Assembly (NCBI GenBank): GCA_902591925.1
Contig: CACJCN010000003.1
Location: 81,825-145,824 of the forward strand
Source: an uncultured SAR86 cluster bacterium
GTDB lineage: Bacteria > Pseudomonadota > Gammaproteobacteria > Magnimaribacterales > D2472
Length of the DNA stretch: 64,000 nucleotides
Direction: 5' to 3'
Below, in pieces: positions 25,497-34,079 of this stretch. Position 1 is the first letter of the stretch. Each line of letters begins with the position of its first letter. The translations under genes and the position numbers were made by a program. The notes under the pieces were generated by a model. The model was not told where the DNA came from. It saw only the letters and a list, made by a program, of their open reading frames with translations, and searched no databases.

Positions 25497-26561
25497 ATGA
25501 TTGAACATATTTCAAATATATTTAAAAGAGTTTTTAATAGTGAAGAAACTATTATATTTTCTTTAATAATTGTTTTTTCTCTTTTAGTTTTAGGTCTTTT
25601 TATTCAAGTTTTAACTCCTTTTATAATAAGCATTATTGTTGCATATTTGCTTGTTGGTCTTCAGAAAAAGATTGAGACCTATAACATTAGTCAACCTATC
25701 TCAACAGTTATTGCATTTTCAATATTTATAATTATTGGTGCAGCAATGTTTACATGGTTAATACCTTTGCTATATGTTCAAATGCAATCATTTGTTCTAG
25801 ATATCCCAAGGTTATTTAATGATTTTTTAAATTTTGTTTCTTCAATTCCTACCGCTTTTCCAGAATTAGTAAATTCAGATCAGATTAGTGTATTTTTTCA
25901 GGCAGTTTCTTCAGAATTAAGTTCAATTACTCAAAATGTAGTAAAGTCCTCAATATCAGGTATTCAAAGTACTATTACGACTCTTTTATACATAATATTA
26001 TTTCCTATACTGGTATATTTTTTCCTTTTTGATAGAAAAAACATAATTGAAGGGTGCCTTAAAATTATTCCTGGAGACAGAGCAATGTTGTCTCAAGTTT
26101 GGTCTGAAATGGATGTTCAGCTTAGTAATTATGTTAGAGGTAAAGTACTTGAAATATTTATAGTAGGAGTTGCAGCAGCTATTTTGTTTGCTTCTTTTGG
26201 ATTAAATTATGGAGCATTGCTTGCTGTTTTAGTTGGATTGTCAGTATTAATTCCTTTTGTAGGAGCCTTTTCAGTTACTATTCCAATAGTAATAATTGGC
26301 TTGTTACAATTTGGTCTTGGCACACAGTTTTATTTATTAATAGGCCTATATCTTTTACTACAGTTTATAGATGGAAATTTATTAGTTCCAATTATTTTCT
26401 CTGAGGCTGTAAAACTTCATCCTATAATAATAATTCTTGCTGTATTTATATTTGGAAGTATGTTTGGCTTCTGGGGCGTGTTCTTCTCAATACCTCTTGC
26501 TACATTTATAAAAGCTGTTTGGAATGCCTGGCCAAAAATGGCATCTTCAAATGAAGAATAA
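25497..26561 (+). CDS. perM: AI-2E transporter/PerM family membrane protein
   Basis: A 354-residue inner-membrane protein of the PerM/AI-2 exporter superfamily with about eight transmembrane segments. Segments that fit are the N-terminal LGLFIQVLTPFIISIIVAYLL, NVVKSSISGIQSTITTLLYI, VGLSVLIPFVGAFSVTIPIV and the C-terminal LHPIIIILAVFIFGSMFGFWG. Functions reported across the family range from signal export to cation exchange, so substrate is left open. A TATAAT at 25476-25481 may serve as its -10, giving a leader of about ten bases. Its end overlaps the next gene by 11 bases. Confidence 0.88.
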   Translation: MIEHISNIFKRVFNSEETIIFSLIIVFSLLVLGLFIQVLTPFIISIIVAYLLVGLQKKIETYNISQPISTVIAFSIFIIIGAAMFTWLIPLLYVQMQSFVLDIPRLFNDFLNFVSSIPTAFPELVNSDQISVFFQAVSSELSSITQNVVKSSISGIQSTITTLLYIILFPILVYFFLFDRKNIIEGCLKIIPGDRAMLSQVWSEMDVQLSNYVRGKVLEIFIVGVAAAILFASFGLNYGALLAVLVGLSVLIPFVGAFSVTIPIVIIGLLQFGLGTQFYLLIGLYLLLQFIDGNLLVPIIFSEAVKLHPIIIILAVFIFGSMFGFWGVFFSIPLATFIKAVWNAWPKMASSNEE

Positions 26562-27510
26562 GTTACATTTTGTTTTAATATTAATATTTATGCCAATGAT
26601 AAGTGGTGAGAATTTTGGAATTGTAGTTCATGGTGGAGCTGGTGTTATGTCCACTCTTACTCAAGATCAACAAGATGCCATCAAACTAAAGGTATCTGAG
26701 ACCCTAATGTCATCTTACAAGATACTTAAGAATGGTGGTTCCAGCTTGGATGCAGTTGAGTTTGCGGTATCTGAATTTGAAGATTCACCTTTATTTAATG
26801 CTGGGAAGGGTTCAGTTTATACTTCAAACGAAACTCAAGAAATGGATGCTTCAATTATGTTCGGATTAGACAGATCTTCTGGAGCAGTCGCATCAGTAAA
26901 AATTATTAAAAATCCCATAAGACTTGCTAGGAAAGTTTTGGAAGAAACAAATCATATTTTTTTAGTTGGAGATGGGGCTGAATCTTTTGCAAAAAATATT
27001 GGAGTAGATGTTGTGGAACCAAATTACTTTTACTCTGAAAAAAATCTTAAAAGGTTAAGAAAAGTCAAAAATAAACTAACAAATAATTATGCCATTCAAG
27101 ACAAAATTGGAACAGTTGGCGCTGTCGCTATTGACAAAGATGGCAACATCTCTGCTGCAACTTCAACAGGAGGAATGACAAATAAAATGCCTGGAAGAGT
27201 AGGAGATTCTCCAATAATTGGTTCAGGCACATGGGCTCAGAATGGTGTTTGTGGAGTATCATCAACAGGACACGGAGAATTCTTTATTAAATATCAAGTA
27301 GCTCGAGAAGTTTGCTCAAGAATGGAATATCTAAATCAAACATTAGAACATTCATCAAAAAATGTAATTGAGGAATTAAAAAAAATTGGTGCTACTGGTG
27401 GCTTAATTGCTATTGATAAGGATGCTAATATATCAACTCCATTTAATACTGCAGGTATGGTCAGAGGAAGCATTACCAACAAAATTGATCTAAGTGTAGA
27501 AATTTACTAA
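26551..27510 (+). CDS. Isoaspartyl peptidase/L-asparaginase, Ntn hydrolase, probably exported
   Basis: Type 2 asparaginase family enzyme that cuts isoaspartyl dipeptides and asparagine after self-cleavage before a Thr nucleophile. I use ATG 26551, giving 319 residues that start with a signal-like segment (NKLHFVLILIFMPMISG), so the enzyme probably works in the periplasm. The core begins FGIVVHGGAG, then FNAGKGSVY and MDAS, and the nucleophile is Thr188 in DKIGTVGAVA; STGHGEFFIK and ATGGLIAID follow. A longer frame from 26524 adds nine residues read through perM. The last 4 bases (CTAA) hold the stops of both this gene and convergent bcp. Confidence 0.92.
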   Translation: MKNKLHFVLILIFMPMISGENFGIVVHGGAGVMSTLTQDQQDAIKLKVSETLMSSYKILKNGGSSLDAVEFAVSEFEDSPLFNAGKGSVYTSNETQEMDASIMFGLDRSSGAVASVKIIKNPIRLARKVLEETNHIFLVGDGAESFAKNIGVDVVEPNYFYSEKNLKRLRKVKNKLTNNYAIQDKIGTVGAVAIDKDGNISAATSTGGMTNKMPGRVGDSPIIGSGTWAQNGVCGVSSTGHGEFFIKYQVAREVCSRMEYLNQTLEHSSKNVIEELKKIGATGGLIAIDKDANISTPFNTAGMVRGSITNKIDLSVEIY

Positions 27511-27974
27511 AGAAGCTTCACAGCTTCGAGTACTTCTGCAACGTGACCCTTTACTTTAACAGAACGCCATTCCTTAGCAACTTTACCGTCAGATGCAATT
27601 AAAAAAGTTGATCTATCGACCCCAACATACTCTTTACCATACATAGATTTAAGCTTCATTACATCAAATGATTTGCACATTTTTTCATCAGGGTCTGATA
27701 GTAACTCAAACGGAAATGATTGTTTTTGTTTAAAATTTTCATGTGATTTAACACTATCTCTTGAAACACCTAGAATTTCAGTATTATATTTCTGAAATTC
27801 TTTATAATTATCTCTGAAGTCTTGCCCCTCAGTAGTGCAGCCTGGTGTGCTATCTTTTGGATAAAAATATATAACTAAATTTTTACCTTTGAAATCATCA
27901 AAAGATAGATTTTTATTACTTGTACAATCTCCTGAAAAGTCAGGACATTTTTTTCCTTCTAGTTGTTTATCCAT
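27507..27974 (-). CDS. bcp: Peroxiredoxin Bcp
   Basis: Thiol-dependent peroxidase that removes hydrogen and organic peroxides. The 155 residues have the thioredoxin-like fold with the peroxidatic Cys46 in DSTPGCTTEGQDFRD. E. coli Bcp has its resolving Cys five residues later; here that position is Gln51, so this one is either one-Cys or uses another Cys (Cys10, Cys17 and one in the MCKSFDV segment are present). It is divergent from dapA across 54 bases, the same partnership as in E. coli. Confidence 0.94.
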   Translation of the reverse strand: MDKQLEGKKCPDFSGDCTSNKNLSFDDFKGKNLVIYFYPKDSTPGCTTEGQDFRDNYKEFQKYNTEILGVSRDSVKSHENFKQKQSFPFELLSDPDEKMCKSFDVMKLKSMYGKEYVGVDRSTFLIASDGKVAKEWRSVKVKGHVAEVLEAVKLL

Positions 27975-28028
27975 ATTTTTGGTCCATAAAAAAAATAGTG
28001 TATAGTCTTATTTTTACTTATTTTTAAA

Positions 28029-28919
28029 ATGATGCAAGTCTTAAATGGAAGTATAGTTGCTTTAGTAACACCAATGATTGAAAGTGGTGATGTAGATTAT
28101 GATGCTCTCGAGAAATTAATTGATTGGCACATTGCAAATGGTACAAATGGAATTGTATCAGTTGGAACAACTGGTGAGTCAGCAACTTTAAATTTAGAGG
28201 ATCACCTTAAAGTTATAAGACATACTGTAGATTATGCAAAATTAAGAATACCTATAATTGCTGGAACTGGTGCAAATAGTACTGCAGAGGCTTTAGAACT
28301 CACACAAGAATCAAAAAATCTTGGAGCTGACTTCGCACTTATAGTAACTCCATACTACAATAAACCAAGTCAAAAGGGACTCATTAGTCACTATACAAAA
28401 ATTGCTGACAATGTTGATATACCTCAGATTTTATATAACGTTCCATCAAGAACAGCTTGTGATTTACTTCCATCCTCAGTTGAGATTCTATCAAGTCATG
28501 AAAATATAATTGGCATCAAAGAGGCAGTTGATAGTGAAAGTAGAATTACCGAACTTGTAGATATTAAATATAAAGATAATAATTTTCTTCTTCTTTCAGG
28601 TGACGATCCGTCATTTCTTAAAATGATGAAAAAAGGAGGTGATGGGGTGATTTCTGTAGCTGCAAATATAGTTCCAAATCTTATATCTCAAATTTGTTCT
28701 TTGGCATTAGATGATAAATTTCAGGAAGCATCTACTATAAATAAGAAATTACAAAATCTTTATGAACTTTTATTTGTAGAATCTAATCCTGTTCCTGCCA
28801 AGTGGATGCTCTATAAAATGAACTTAATTAAGTCCTTTATTAGATTACCTCTTGTTGAACTAGATGTTAAATATCATGAAAATGTTTTAAATGAAATGCT
28901 AAAATTAGAAATTATATGA
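28029..28919 (+). CDS. dapA: 4-hydroxy-tetrahydrodipicolinate synthase
   Basis: First committed step of the diaminopimelate and lysine pathway, condensing pyruvate with aspartate semialdehyde. The 296-residue TIM barrel shows NGSIVALVTPM, VGTTGESATL near 45-54, the catalytic Tyr in VTPYYNKPSQKGL, and the Schiff-base Lys in IIGIKEAV near 160. The gene starts with ATGATG, so either Met could be first. It heads dapA-bamC-purC, whose order matches E. coli; bamC overlaps the stop by 4 bases. Confidence 0.97.
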   Translation: MMQVLNGSIVALVTPMIESGDVDYDALEKLIDWHIANGTNGIVSVGTTGESATLNLEDHLKVIRHTVDYAKLRIPIIAGTGANSTAEALELTQESKNLGADFALIVTPYYNKPSQKGLISHYTKIADNVDIPQILYNVPSRTACDLLPSSVEILSSHENIIGIKEAVDSESRITELVDIKYKDNNFLLLSGDDPSFLKMMKKGGDGVISVAANIVPNLISQICSLALDDKFQEASTINKKLQNLYELLFVESNPVPAKWMLYKMNLIKSFIRLPLVELDVKYHENVLNEMLKLEII

Positions 28920-29902
28920 AAAAACTTATTTTTTTTGTTCTTTTGTCATCTATTTGTACATCATGTTCGATGATTGGAGGACCTGATGGATATTTTCCAG
29001 ATAAGAAATATGATTTTTTAGAGGAAGAAATTCAAGAGGACATTGAGATTCCTGATGAAATGTATTTACCTAACATTGAAAACCATTATCCTGTAAATAA
29101 TCCTTCAAAAATTGAAGAAACTCTTGAGATTCCAAAACCAAGACAGATTTTTGCGTCATCAGGTGACAGCTCTGTTCAGTTAAGAAGATTAGGGGAATTA
29201 ATGTGGATTTATATAGAAACTTTACCATCAACATCTTGGCCAATATCAAAAAATTATTGGGATACTTCAGCATATGAAGTTACAAGAGCTGATCCGTTGA
29301 TAGGAGAAATCGATATTGATTTTAATCAAACCTCAAGATTACTAATGAAGGTTGAGCATGGAATAAAAGAGGCTTCAACAGAAGTGTTTTTGTTAAAAGT
29401 TAATAAAGCAACTGGTCAGATTGAAAGCGATCCAGAATTTATTCAATCACAGATGGAAATAATGCTAGATTATTATGCAGATTCTTTATCAAATTTTTCT
29501 GGTACTTCTTTGGCGGCTCAAAACCTTAATGAAATGAGAAAAGCACAAATATTTACAGAAGACGGTATGACTGTAATTGCTTTAGATCTTAACTTCGATA
29601 GAGCTTGGTCTTCTGTAAGTAAGGCACTTGATAATGCAGAAATTGTTACAAATGACAGAGATAGAAGCAGAGGATTATTTTTTGTGAGCTATGCTGAGGA
29701 GGTTGACCGAAGATTTTTTGGTCTATTTGGTGGTAGAAATTCTGATCAATCTCGTAATGATTTAAAACTTAGCGAAGAAGCTCAATTTGAAATCTCAATC
29801 ACTCAAGAAAATGACAAATCCATTGTAAGAGCTGTGTCAAAAAGTGGTAATATTGAAGAGTCTGAAAAATTATTATCTAAAATTAATGAATCTTTAAGCT
29901 AA
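28916..29902 (+). CDS. bamC: Outer membrane assembly lipoprotein BamC
   Basis: Accessory lipoprotein of the BAM complex that inserts beta-barrel proteins in the outer membrane. The 328 residues have a lipoprotein signal with Cys17 (SSICTSC) as the probable lipidation site, a low-complexity acidic N-terminal stretch that includes the family's conserved extended region (GGPDGYFPDKKYDF), and two helix-grip domains (about 90-200 and 215-328, with RAWSSVSKALDNAEIVTNDRDR starting the second). The context between dapA and purC fixes the name. The stop and the purC start share one base. Confidence 0.9.
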   Translation: MKKLIFFVLLSSICTSCSMIGGPDGYFPDKKYDFLEEEIQEDIEIPDEMYLPNIENHYPVNNPSKIEETLEIPKPRQIFASSGDSSVQLRRLGELMWIYIETLPSTSWPISKNYWDTSAYEVTRADPLIGEIDIDFNQTSRLLMKVEHGIKEASTEVFLLKVNKATGQIESDPEFIQSQMEIMLDYYADSLSNFSGTSLAAQNLNEMRKAQIFTEDGMTVIALDLNFDRAWSSVSKALDNAEIVTNDRDRSRGLFFVSYAEEVDRRFFGLFGGRNSDQSRNDLKLSEEAQFEISITQENDKSIVRAVSKSGNIEESEKLLSKINESLS

Positions 29903-30618
29903 TGAAAAAAATTAAAGAAATAACTAAAGGAAAAGCTAAGTCAATGTTCACTACTGAAAATGATGATTATTTGGTTATGCATTTCAGTGATGATACTTCA
30001 GCCTTTGATGGGAAGAAAAAAGAAGCGCTTCTAGGAAAAGGAGCTGTAAATAATCAGTTCAATGCATTTATCATGGATCATCTAGAACAAAATGGCGTTG
30101 AAACTCATTTAATCGAAGTAATAGATGCTACTGATTCTTTAGTATACAAATTAGAAATGTTTCCTATTGAGTGTGTTATTAGAAATAGAGCATCAGGATC
30201 AATTTGCAAAAGACTTGGTACAGAAGATGGATTAATTTTAGAAAATCCGTTATTTGAGTTCTTTCTTAAAGATGATGATCTTGGAGATCCGCTTATTAAT
30301 GATGAGCACATAATTTCATTTGAATGGGCTGATTCAAATCAAATCCAAGAAATGAAGAAGCAAACATATTTAGTGAATGAAATACTGTCAAAATTATTTC
30401 TTGATTCTGGGCTCATATTGGTCGACTTTAAAGTCGAATTTGGAGTCTATAAAGATAAAATCTTACTTGCAGATGAATTTACTCCTGATGGTTGTAGATT
30501 ATGGGATGTAAATACCTTGAAGAAGATGGATAAGGATCGTTTTAGACAGGGTTTAGGTGACGTTGTCGAGTCATATCATCAAGTTGCCGAACGATTAGGT
30601 ATGAATATCGAAACTTGA
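29902..30618 (+). CDS. purC: SAICAR synthetase
   Basis: Phosphoribosylaminoimidazole-succinocarboxamide synthase, a purine synthesis step joining CAIR and aspartate with ATP. The 238 residues contain ITKGKAKSMFTTEN near 7-20, FSDDTSAFDGKKK near 28-40, PIECVIRNRASGS, and LADEFTPDGCRLWD near 190-203. E. coli PurC has 237 residues. Its TGA stop (30616-30618) lies inside the IscR operator and the -35 hexamer of the next promoter, so the two transcription units are packed without any spacer. Confidence 0.98.
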   Translation: MKKIKEITKGKAKSMFTTENDDYLVMHFSDDTSAFDGKKKEALLGKGAVNNQFNAFIMDHLEQNGVETHLIEVIDATDSLVYKLEMFPIECVIRNRASGSICKRLGTEDGLILENPLFEFFLKDDDLGDPLINDEHIISFEWADSNQIQEMKKQTYLVNEILSKLFLDSGLILVDFKVEFGVYKDKILLADEFTPDGCRLWDVNTLKKMDKDRFRQGLGDVVESYHQVAERLGMNIET

Positions 30619-30635
30619 CTAAATTAGTCAGGTAT
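30611..30635 (+). promoter_or_regulatory. IscR type 1 binding site upstream of iscR
   Basis: The 25 bases fit the E. coli type 1 IscR consensus ATASYYGACTRWWWYAGTCRRSTAT (read as two blocks) at 24 of 25 positions, with only the second base off. Core halves are TTGACT (30615-30620) and AGTCAGGTAT (30626-30635). The operator overlaps the -35 hexamer and the purC stop codon. Type 1 sites bind cluster-loaded IscR, so this implies feedback repression of the isc operon by its own product. Confidence 0.9.
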
Positions 30636-30642
30636 TTATAAT
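30615..30642 (+). promoter_or_regulatory. iscR promoter (sigma70), initiating at the GTG start codon
   Basis: TTGACT (30615-30620) and a perfect TATAAT (30637-30642) are separated by 16 bases. Counting the usual distance from the -10 puts +1 at 30649, the G of the iscR GTG start codon. The message would therefore have no leader or only a base or two. No Shine-Dalgarno is visible before the GTG. Confidence 0.8.
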
Positions 30643-30648
30643 GCATTC

Positions 30649-31083
30649 GTGAGACTTACTACAAAAAGCAGATATGCTGTTAGCGCACTTACAGAATTAA
30701 GTTTTCTACAGTCCTCTGGACCAGTTTCTCTAAGTGATATATCAGTAAATCAAAATATAGAATTAACTTATCTAGAACAAATTTTTAGAAAGTTAAGAAT
30801 TGCAGGAATTGTAAAAAGTATTCGTGGAAGAAATGGTGGATATCTTTACGCAAAGAATCCCTCTGAAATATCTATAATGCAAGTGATGAATGCGGTTGAT
30901 GAAGTTATTGATGCAACAAAATGTAATGGGACATCTTCATGTCAAAATGGAAAAAAATGTGTTACACATGATCTTTGGCATGATTTAAATATTATTGTAG
31001 AAGACTATTTAGACAAAATAACCATTGAAAGTCTTGTAGAAACAAATACTAGTCCATATATTAAGGTTAAAGAGATAAATTAA
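30649..31083 (+). CDS. iscR: Fe-S cluster regulator IscR
   Basis: Rrf2-family winged-helix regulator that senses Fe-S status through a bound [2Fe-2S] cluster and represses isc when loaded. The 144 residues begin [17 protein letters not shown], giving a recognition helix near 28-50, and carry the cluster ligands Cys92, Cys98, Cys104 and His107 at exactly the E. coli spacing. The start is GTG at 30649; the only nearby ATG (30641) hits a stop after three codons. The gene opens the isc operon and has a type 1 IscR site in its promoter. Confidence 0.97.
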   Translation: MRLTTKSRYAVSALTELSFLQSSGPVSLSDISVNQNIELTYLEQIFRKLRIAGIVKSIRGRNGGYLYAKNPSEISIMQVMNAVDEVIDATKCNGTSSCQNGKKCVTHDLWHDLNIIVEDYLDKITIESLVETNTSPYIKVKEIN

Positions 31084-32304
31084 ATGAGTACACAATCAAC
31101 AATTTATTTAGACTATGCATCAACTACACCTGTTGATCCAAGAGTTGCCACTAAGATGATGGAATTTCTTACTCCTGAGGGTGAATTTGGTAATCCTGCG
31201 TCAAGGTCTCATCGTTTTGGTTGGAAAGCTGATGAGGCAGTAGAAGAAGCAAGATCACATGTTGCTAATCTAGTTAATTGCGATCCTAGAGAGATTGTAT
31301 GGACTTCTGGAGCTACTGAAGCTGACAATCTTGCAATAAAGGGAGTTGCAAGATTTTACAAATCAAAAGGTAATCACATAATTACATCAAAAATTGAACA
31401 CAAGGCTGTTTTAGATCCGTGCAGACAACTTGAGAGAGAAGGTTTTGAAGTTACTTATTTAGATCCAGATGAATCAGGAGTAATTACTCCAGATTCAGTT
31501 AAATCAGCTATTCAAGATAATACTGTCCTCGTTTCAATAATGCATATCAACAATGAACTTGGTACAGTGAATGACATTGAAAAAATTGGAGAGGTGACTA
31601 GGAAACATGGGGCATTTTTTCATGTTGATGCAGCACAAAGCACTGGAAAAGTAGATATCGATTTACAAAAAATATGTGTAGATTTAATGTCATTCTCAGC
31701 TCATAAAACATACGGACCAAAAGGCATTGGAGCTTTGTATGTTCGAAGAAAGCCTAGAGTAAGGCTTGAGGCACTTATTCATGGTGGAGGTCATGAGAGA
31801 GGCATGAGATCAGGTACTCTGGCAACTCATCAGATTGTTGGAATGGGCGAGGCCTTTAGACTAGCCAGTAAAGAAATGAAAGAAGATCATAATAAGATTG
31901 TTAAATTCCATGAAAAGTTTTTAGATAAAGTAAAGGAAATAGATCATGTTTACATAAATGGAGATCTTGATAATAAAGTTCCAAACATTTTAAATGTGAG
32001 TTTTAATTTTGTTGAAGGTGAATCATTGATAATGGGTTTAAAAGATATAGCTGTATCATCAGGATCTGCATGCACTTCAGCAAGCTTAGAGCCCTCATAT
32101 GTTCTCAGAGCTTTGGGAAGAAAAGATGAATTAGCACATAGCTCTATAAGATTTTCTTTTGGAAGATTCACAAGTGACGATGACGTCAACAATACACTAG
32201 ATATTTTGGGAAATGTTGTTCATAGATTAAGAGAGCTCTCACCACTTTGGGAAATGCACCTTGATGGTATTGATCTGGACACAGTCGAATGGAATGCACA
32301 CTAG
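31084..32304 (+). CDS. iscS: Cysteine desulfurase IscS
   Basis: PLP enzyme that takes sulfur from cysteine for Fe-S cluster assembly and tRNA thiolation. The 406 residues have [15 protein letters not shown] at the N-terminus, the PLP Lys208 in [12 protein letters not shown], and the mobile-loop nucleophile Cys330 in [14 protein letters not shown]. The C-terminus [18 protein letters not shown] closely follows the IscS pattern that binds IscU. The start immediately follows the iscR stop; iscU starts 9 bases after. Confidence 0.98.
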   Translation: MSTQSTIYLDYASTTPVDPRVATKMMEFLTPEGEFGNPASRSHRFGWKADEAVEEARSHVANLVNCDPREIVWTSGATEADNLAIKGVARFYKSKGNHIITSKIEHKAVLDPCRQLEREGFEVTYLDPDESGVITPDSVKSAIQDNTVLVSIMHINNELGTVNDIEKIGEVTRKHGAFFHVDAAQSTGKVDIDLQKICVDLMSFSAHKTYGPKGIGALYVRRKPRVRLEALIHGGGHERGMRSGTLATHQIVGMGEAFRLASKEMKEDHNKIVKFHEKFLDKVKEIDHVYINGDLDNKVPNILNVSFNFVEGESLIMGLKDIAVSSGSACTSASLEPSYVLRALGRKDELAHSSIRFSFGRFTSDDDVNNTLDILGNVVHRLRELSPLWEMHLDGIDLDTVEWNAH

Positions 32305-32313
32305 GAGATATTT

Positions 32314-32718
32314 ATGGCATATAGTAAAAAAGTTGTTGAAAAGTTTGAAAACACACTAAATAACCCTGAAGCTTTCAAGGTTGGGCGATTTGACCCTAAA
32401 GATTCAAATGTAGGGACCGGAATGGTCGGCGCACCTGCTTGTGGTGATGTTATGAAACTTCAAATAAAGTGTGAACCAAAAGGAAATACACATGTAATTA
32501 AAGATGTAAAGTTCAAAACTTATGGCTGTGGCTCTGCAATCGCATCATCTAGCGAATTAGTAGAAATGTTAATTGGTAAAACATTAGAGGAGGCAAAAGC
32601 AATTAAAAATGTTGAAATAGTCGAAGCGCTAGAACTCCCACCAATAAAAATTCATTGTTCAGTCTTAGCTGAAGATTCTATAAGACAAGCAATCGAAGAT
32701 TACGAAGCTAAACAATAA
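32314..32718 (+). CDS. iscU: Fe-S scaffold IscU
   Basis: Scaffold on which [2Fe-2S] clusters are built before transfer. The 134 residues contain the ligands Cys43, Asp45, Cys72, His114 and Cys115 (APACGDVM, YGCGSAIASS, IHCSVLAED). The HscA-recognition motif, LPPVK in E. coli, is LPPIK at 108-112, so the chaperone contact is kept although hscBA are absent from this operon. Confidence 0.97.
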   Translation: MAYSKKVVEKFENTLNNPEAFKVGRFDPKDSNVGTGMVGAPACGDVMKLQIKCEPKGNTHVIKDVKFKTYGCGSAIASSSELVEMLIGKTLEEAKAIKNVEIVEALELPPIKIHCSVLAEDSIRQAIEDYEAKQ

Positions 32719-32723
32719 AAATA

Positions 32724-33065
32724 ATGGATAAATTCAAATCCTCAGACATTAACTTCTCTGACAGCGCAATAAATCATTTTAGTAAAGTTTTAAAAAAAAG
32801 AGGTTATGGAGAAGGAATTAGGCTTGGGGTAAAAGAAGCTGGATGTTCAGGTTATGAATATACCTTTGATTTTGTTGATAATTTTGATGAAGAACATGTT
32901 TTGATTGAAACAAGTGCCTGTAATGTTTTTATTGACTCTAAAAGCTACTCTTATTTAAAAGGTAGTTTAATTGATTATGTTGATGAAGGTCTCAATCAAG
33001 GTATTAAATTTATTAATCCAAATGCAAAAGCAGTTTGTGGTTGTGGTGAGAGCTTTACTATTTAA
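32724..33065 (+). CDS. iscA: A-type Fe-S carrier IscA
   Basis: A-type carrier that hands clusters or iron to target enzymes. The 113 residues show the fold of the HesB/IscA family with the three conserved Cys in GCSGYEY (about 44-50) and CGCGESF near the C-terminus. It follows iscU by 5 bases and fdx starts 2 bases after it. In E. coli hscB and hscA intervene before fdx; here they do not. Confidence 0.95.
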   Translation: MDKFKSSDINFSDSAINHFSKVLKKRGYGEGIRLGVKEAGCSGYEYTFDFVDNFDEEHVLIETSACNVFIDSKSYSYLKGSLIDYVDEGLNQGIKFINPNAKAVCGCGESFTI

Positions 33066-33067
33066 TT

Positions 33068-33409
33068 ATGGCTAAAATAAAGATTTGGCCTCATATGGAA
33101 ATCTGTCCTAATGGAGCTGAAATTGAATCTTTGCCAGATGAAACAATTTGCGAAGCAGCTTTAAGAAATAACATTAAAATTGAACACGCTTGTGAGATGT
33201 CTGCTGCATGTACAACTTGTCACTGCATTGTAAGAAAAGGGTTTGAATCCCTAGATGAAGCAAGCGATATCGAGGAGGATCTGTTAGATAAAGCATGGGG
33301 TCTTGAGCAGACCTCAAGATTAAGTTGCCAAGCTGTTCCACCTCAAGATGAGGAAATAGAAATTGAACTTCCAAGATATAATATAAACATGGTTTCAGAA
33401 GATCACTAA
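33068..33409 (+). CDS. fdx: [2Fe-2S] ferredoxin of the ISC system
   Basis: Adrenodoxin-type ferredoxin that supplies electrons to cluster assembly. The 113 residues have the cluster loop HACEMSAACTTCHC (about 38-51) and the fourth Cys in TSRLSCQAV. The C-terminal ELPRYNINMVSEDH is the usual tail of this family. It lies between iscA and iscX. Confidence 0.96.
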   Translation: MAKIKIWPHMEICPNGAEIESLPDETICEAALRNNIKIEHACEMSAACTTCHCIVRKGFESLDEASDIEEDLLDKAWGLEQTSRLSCQAVPPQDEEIEIELPRYNINMVSEDH

Positions 33410-33613
33410 ATGGTTCAACTTGATTGGTTAGAGGTTATTGATATAGCCATAGAATTAAATGAAAAGTATCCTGAGTTAGATCCTCAATGGATTAGCTTTC
33501 CAGATTTACATAAAAAAATTTGTGGACTTGAAAATTTTATTGGGGATCCTAATAAATCAAATGAAAAGATACTTGAAGCTATTCAAATGCATTGGATAGA
33601 AGAATATCAATAA
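33410..33613 (+). CDS. iscX: IscX (YfhJ)
   Basis: Small acidic helical protein that binds IscS and IscU and tunes cluster assembly with iron. The 67 residues have the family pattern WLEVIDIAIELNEKYPELDP at 5-24, with WISFPDLHKKICGLENF and a C-terminal IQMHWIEE. It starts directly at the fdx stop and ends the isc operon. Confidence 0.95.
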   Translation: MVQLDWLEVIDIAIELNEKYPELDPQWISFPDLHKKICGLENFIGDPNKSNEKILEAIQMHWIEEYQ

Positions 33614-33619
33614 CTCTAA

Positions 33620-33625
33620 TATAAT
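33620..33625 (+). promoter_or_regulatory. Candidate -10 of the ndk promoter
   Basis: A perfect TATAAT 28 bases before the ndk ATG, in the only gap between iscX and ndk. No convincing -35 lies at the right distance, so this is a weak call. Initiation would fall near 33632. Confidence 0.4.
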
Positions 33626-33652
33626 AGCGTCTTATTTTATTGGGATGAAAAT

Positions 33653-34078
33653 ATGTCAACAGAAAAAACATTATCTATAATTAAACCTGATGCTGTTAAA
33701 AAAAATGTCATCGGTAAAATAATATCCAGATTTGAAGAAAACGGACTATATCTTGTTGCAGCAAAATTAATTCATCTTTCAGATGAAAAAGCATCTGGTT
33801 TCTATGCAGAACATATTGGAAAATCCTTTTTTGAGGATTTAAAGAAGTTTATGACTTCTGGTCCGGTATTTGTTCAAGTTCTTGAAGGTAAGAATGCAGT
33901 TCAAAAAAATAGAGATCTGATGGGAAGTACTGACCCAATGGAAGCAAATCCTGGAACTATTAGATCGGATTTTGCTAACAGCATTGATGCAAATGCTGTT
34001 CATGGTTCTGACTCTTTAGAAAGTGCGAAAAGGGAGATTGAGTATTTCTTTGATGAGAAAGAAATATTGAATAAATAA
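33653..34078 (+). CDS. ndk: Nucleoside diphosphate kinase
   Basis: Balances nucleoside triphosphate pools by transferring the gamma-phosphate between nucleotides. The 141 residues begin [15 protein letters not shown], contain the GNxRS-like [17 protein letters not shown] region and the phospho-accepting His in NAVHGSDS near 114-121. In many gammaproteobacteria ndk precedes rlmN, as here with one base between. Confidence 0.97.
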   Translation: MSTEKTLSIIKPDAVKKNVIGKIISRFEENGLYLVAAKLIHLSDEKASGFYAEHIGKSFFEDLKKFMTSGPVFVQVLEGKNAVQKNRDLMGSTDPMEANPGTIRSDFANSIDANAVHGSDSLESAKREIEYFFDEKEILNK

Positions 34079-34079
34079 A

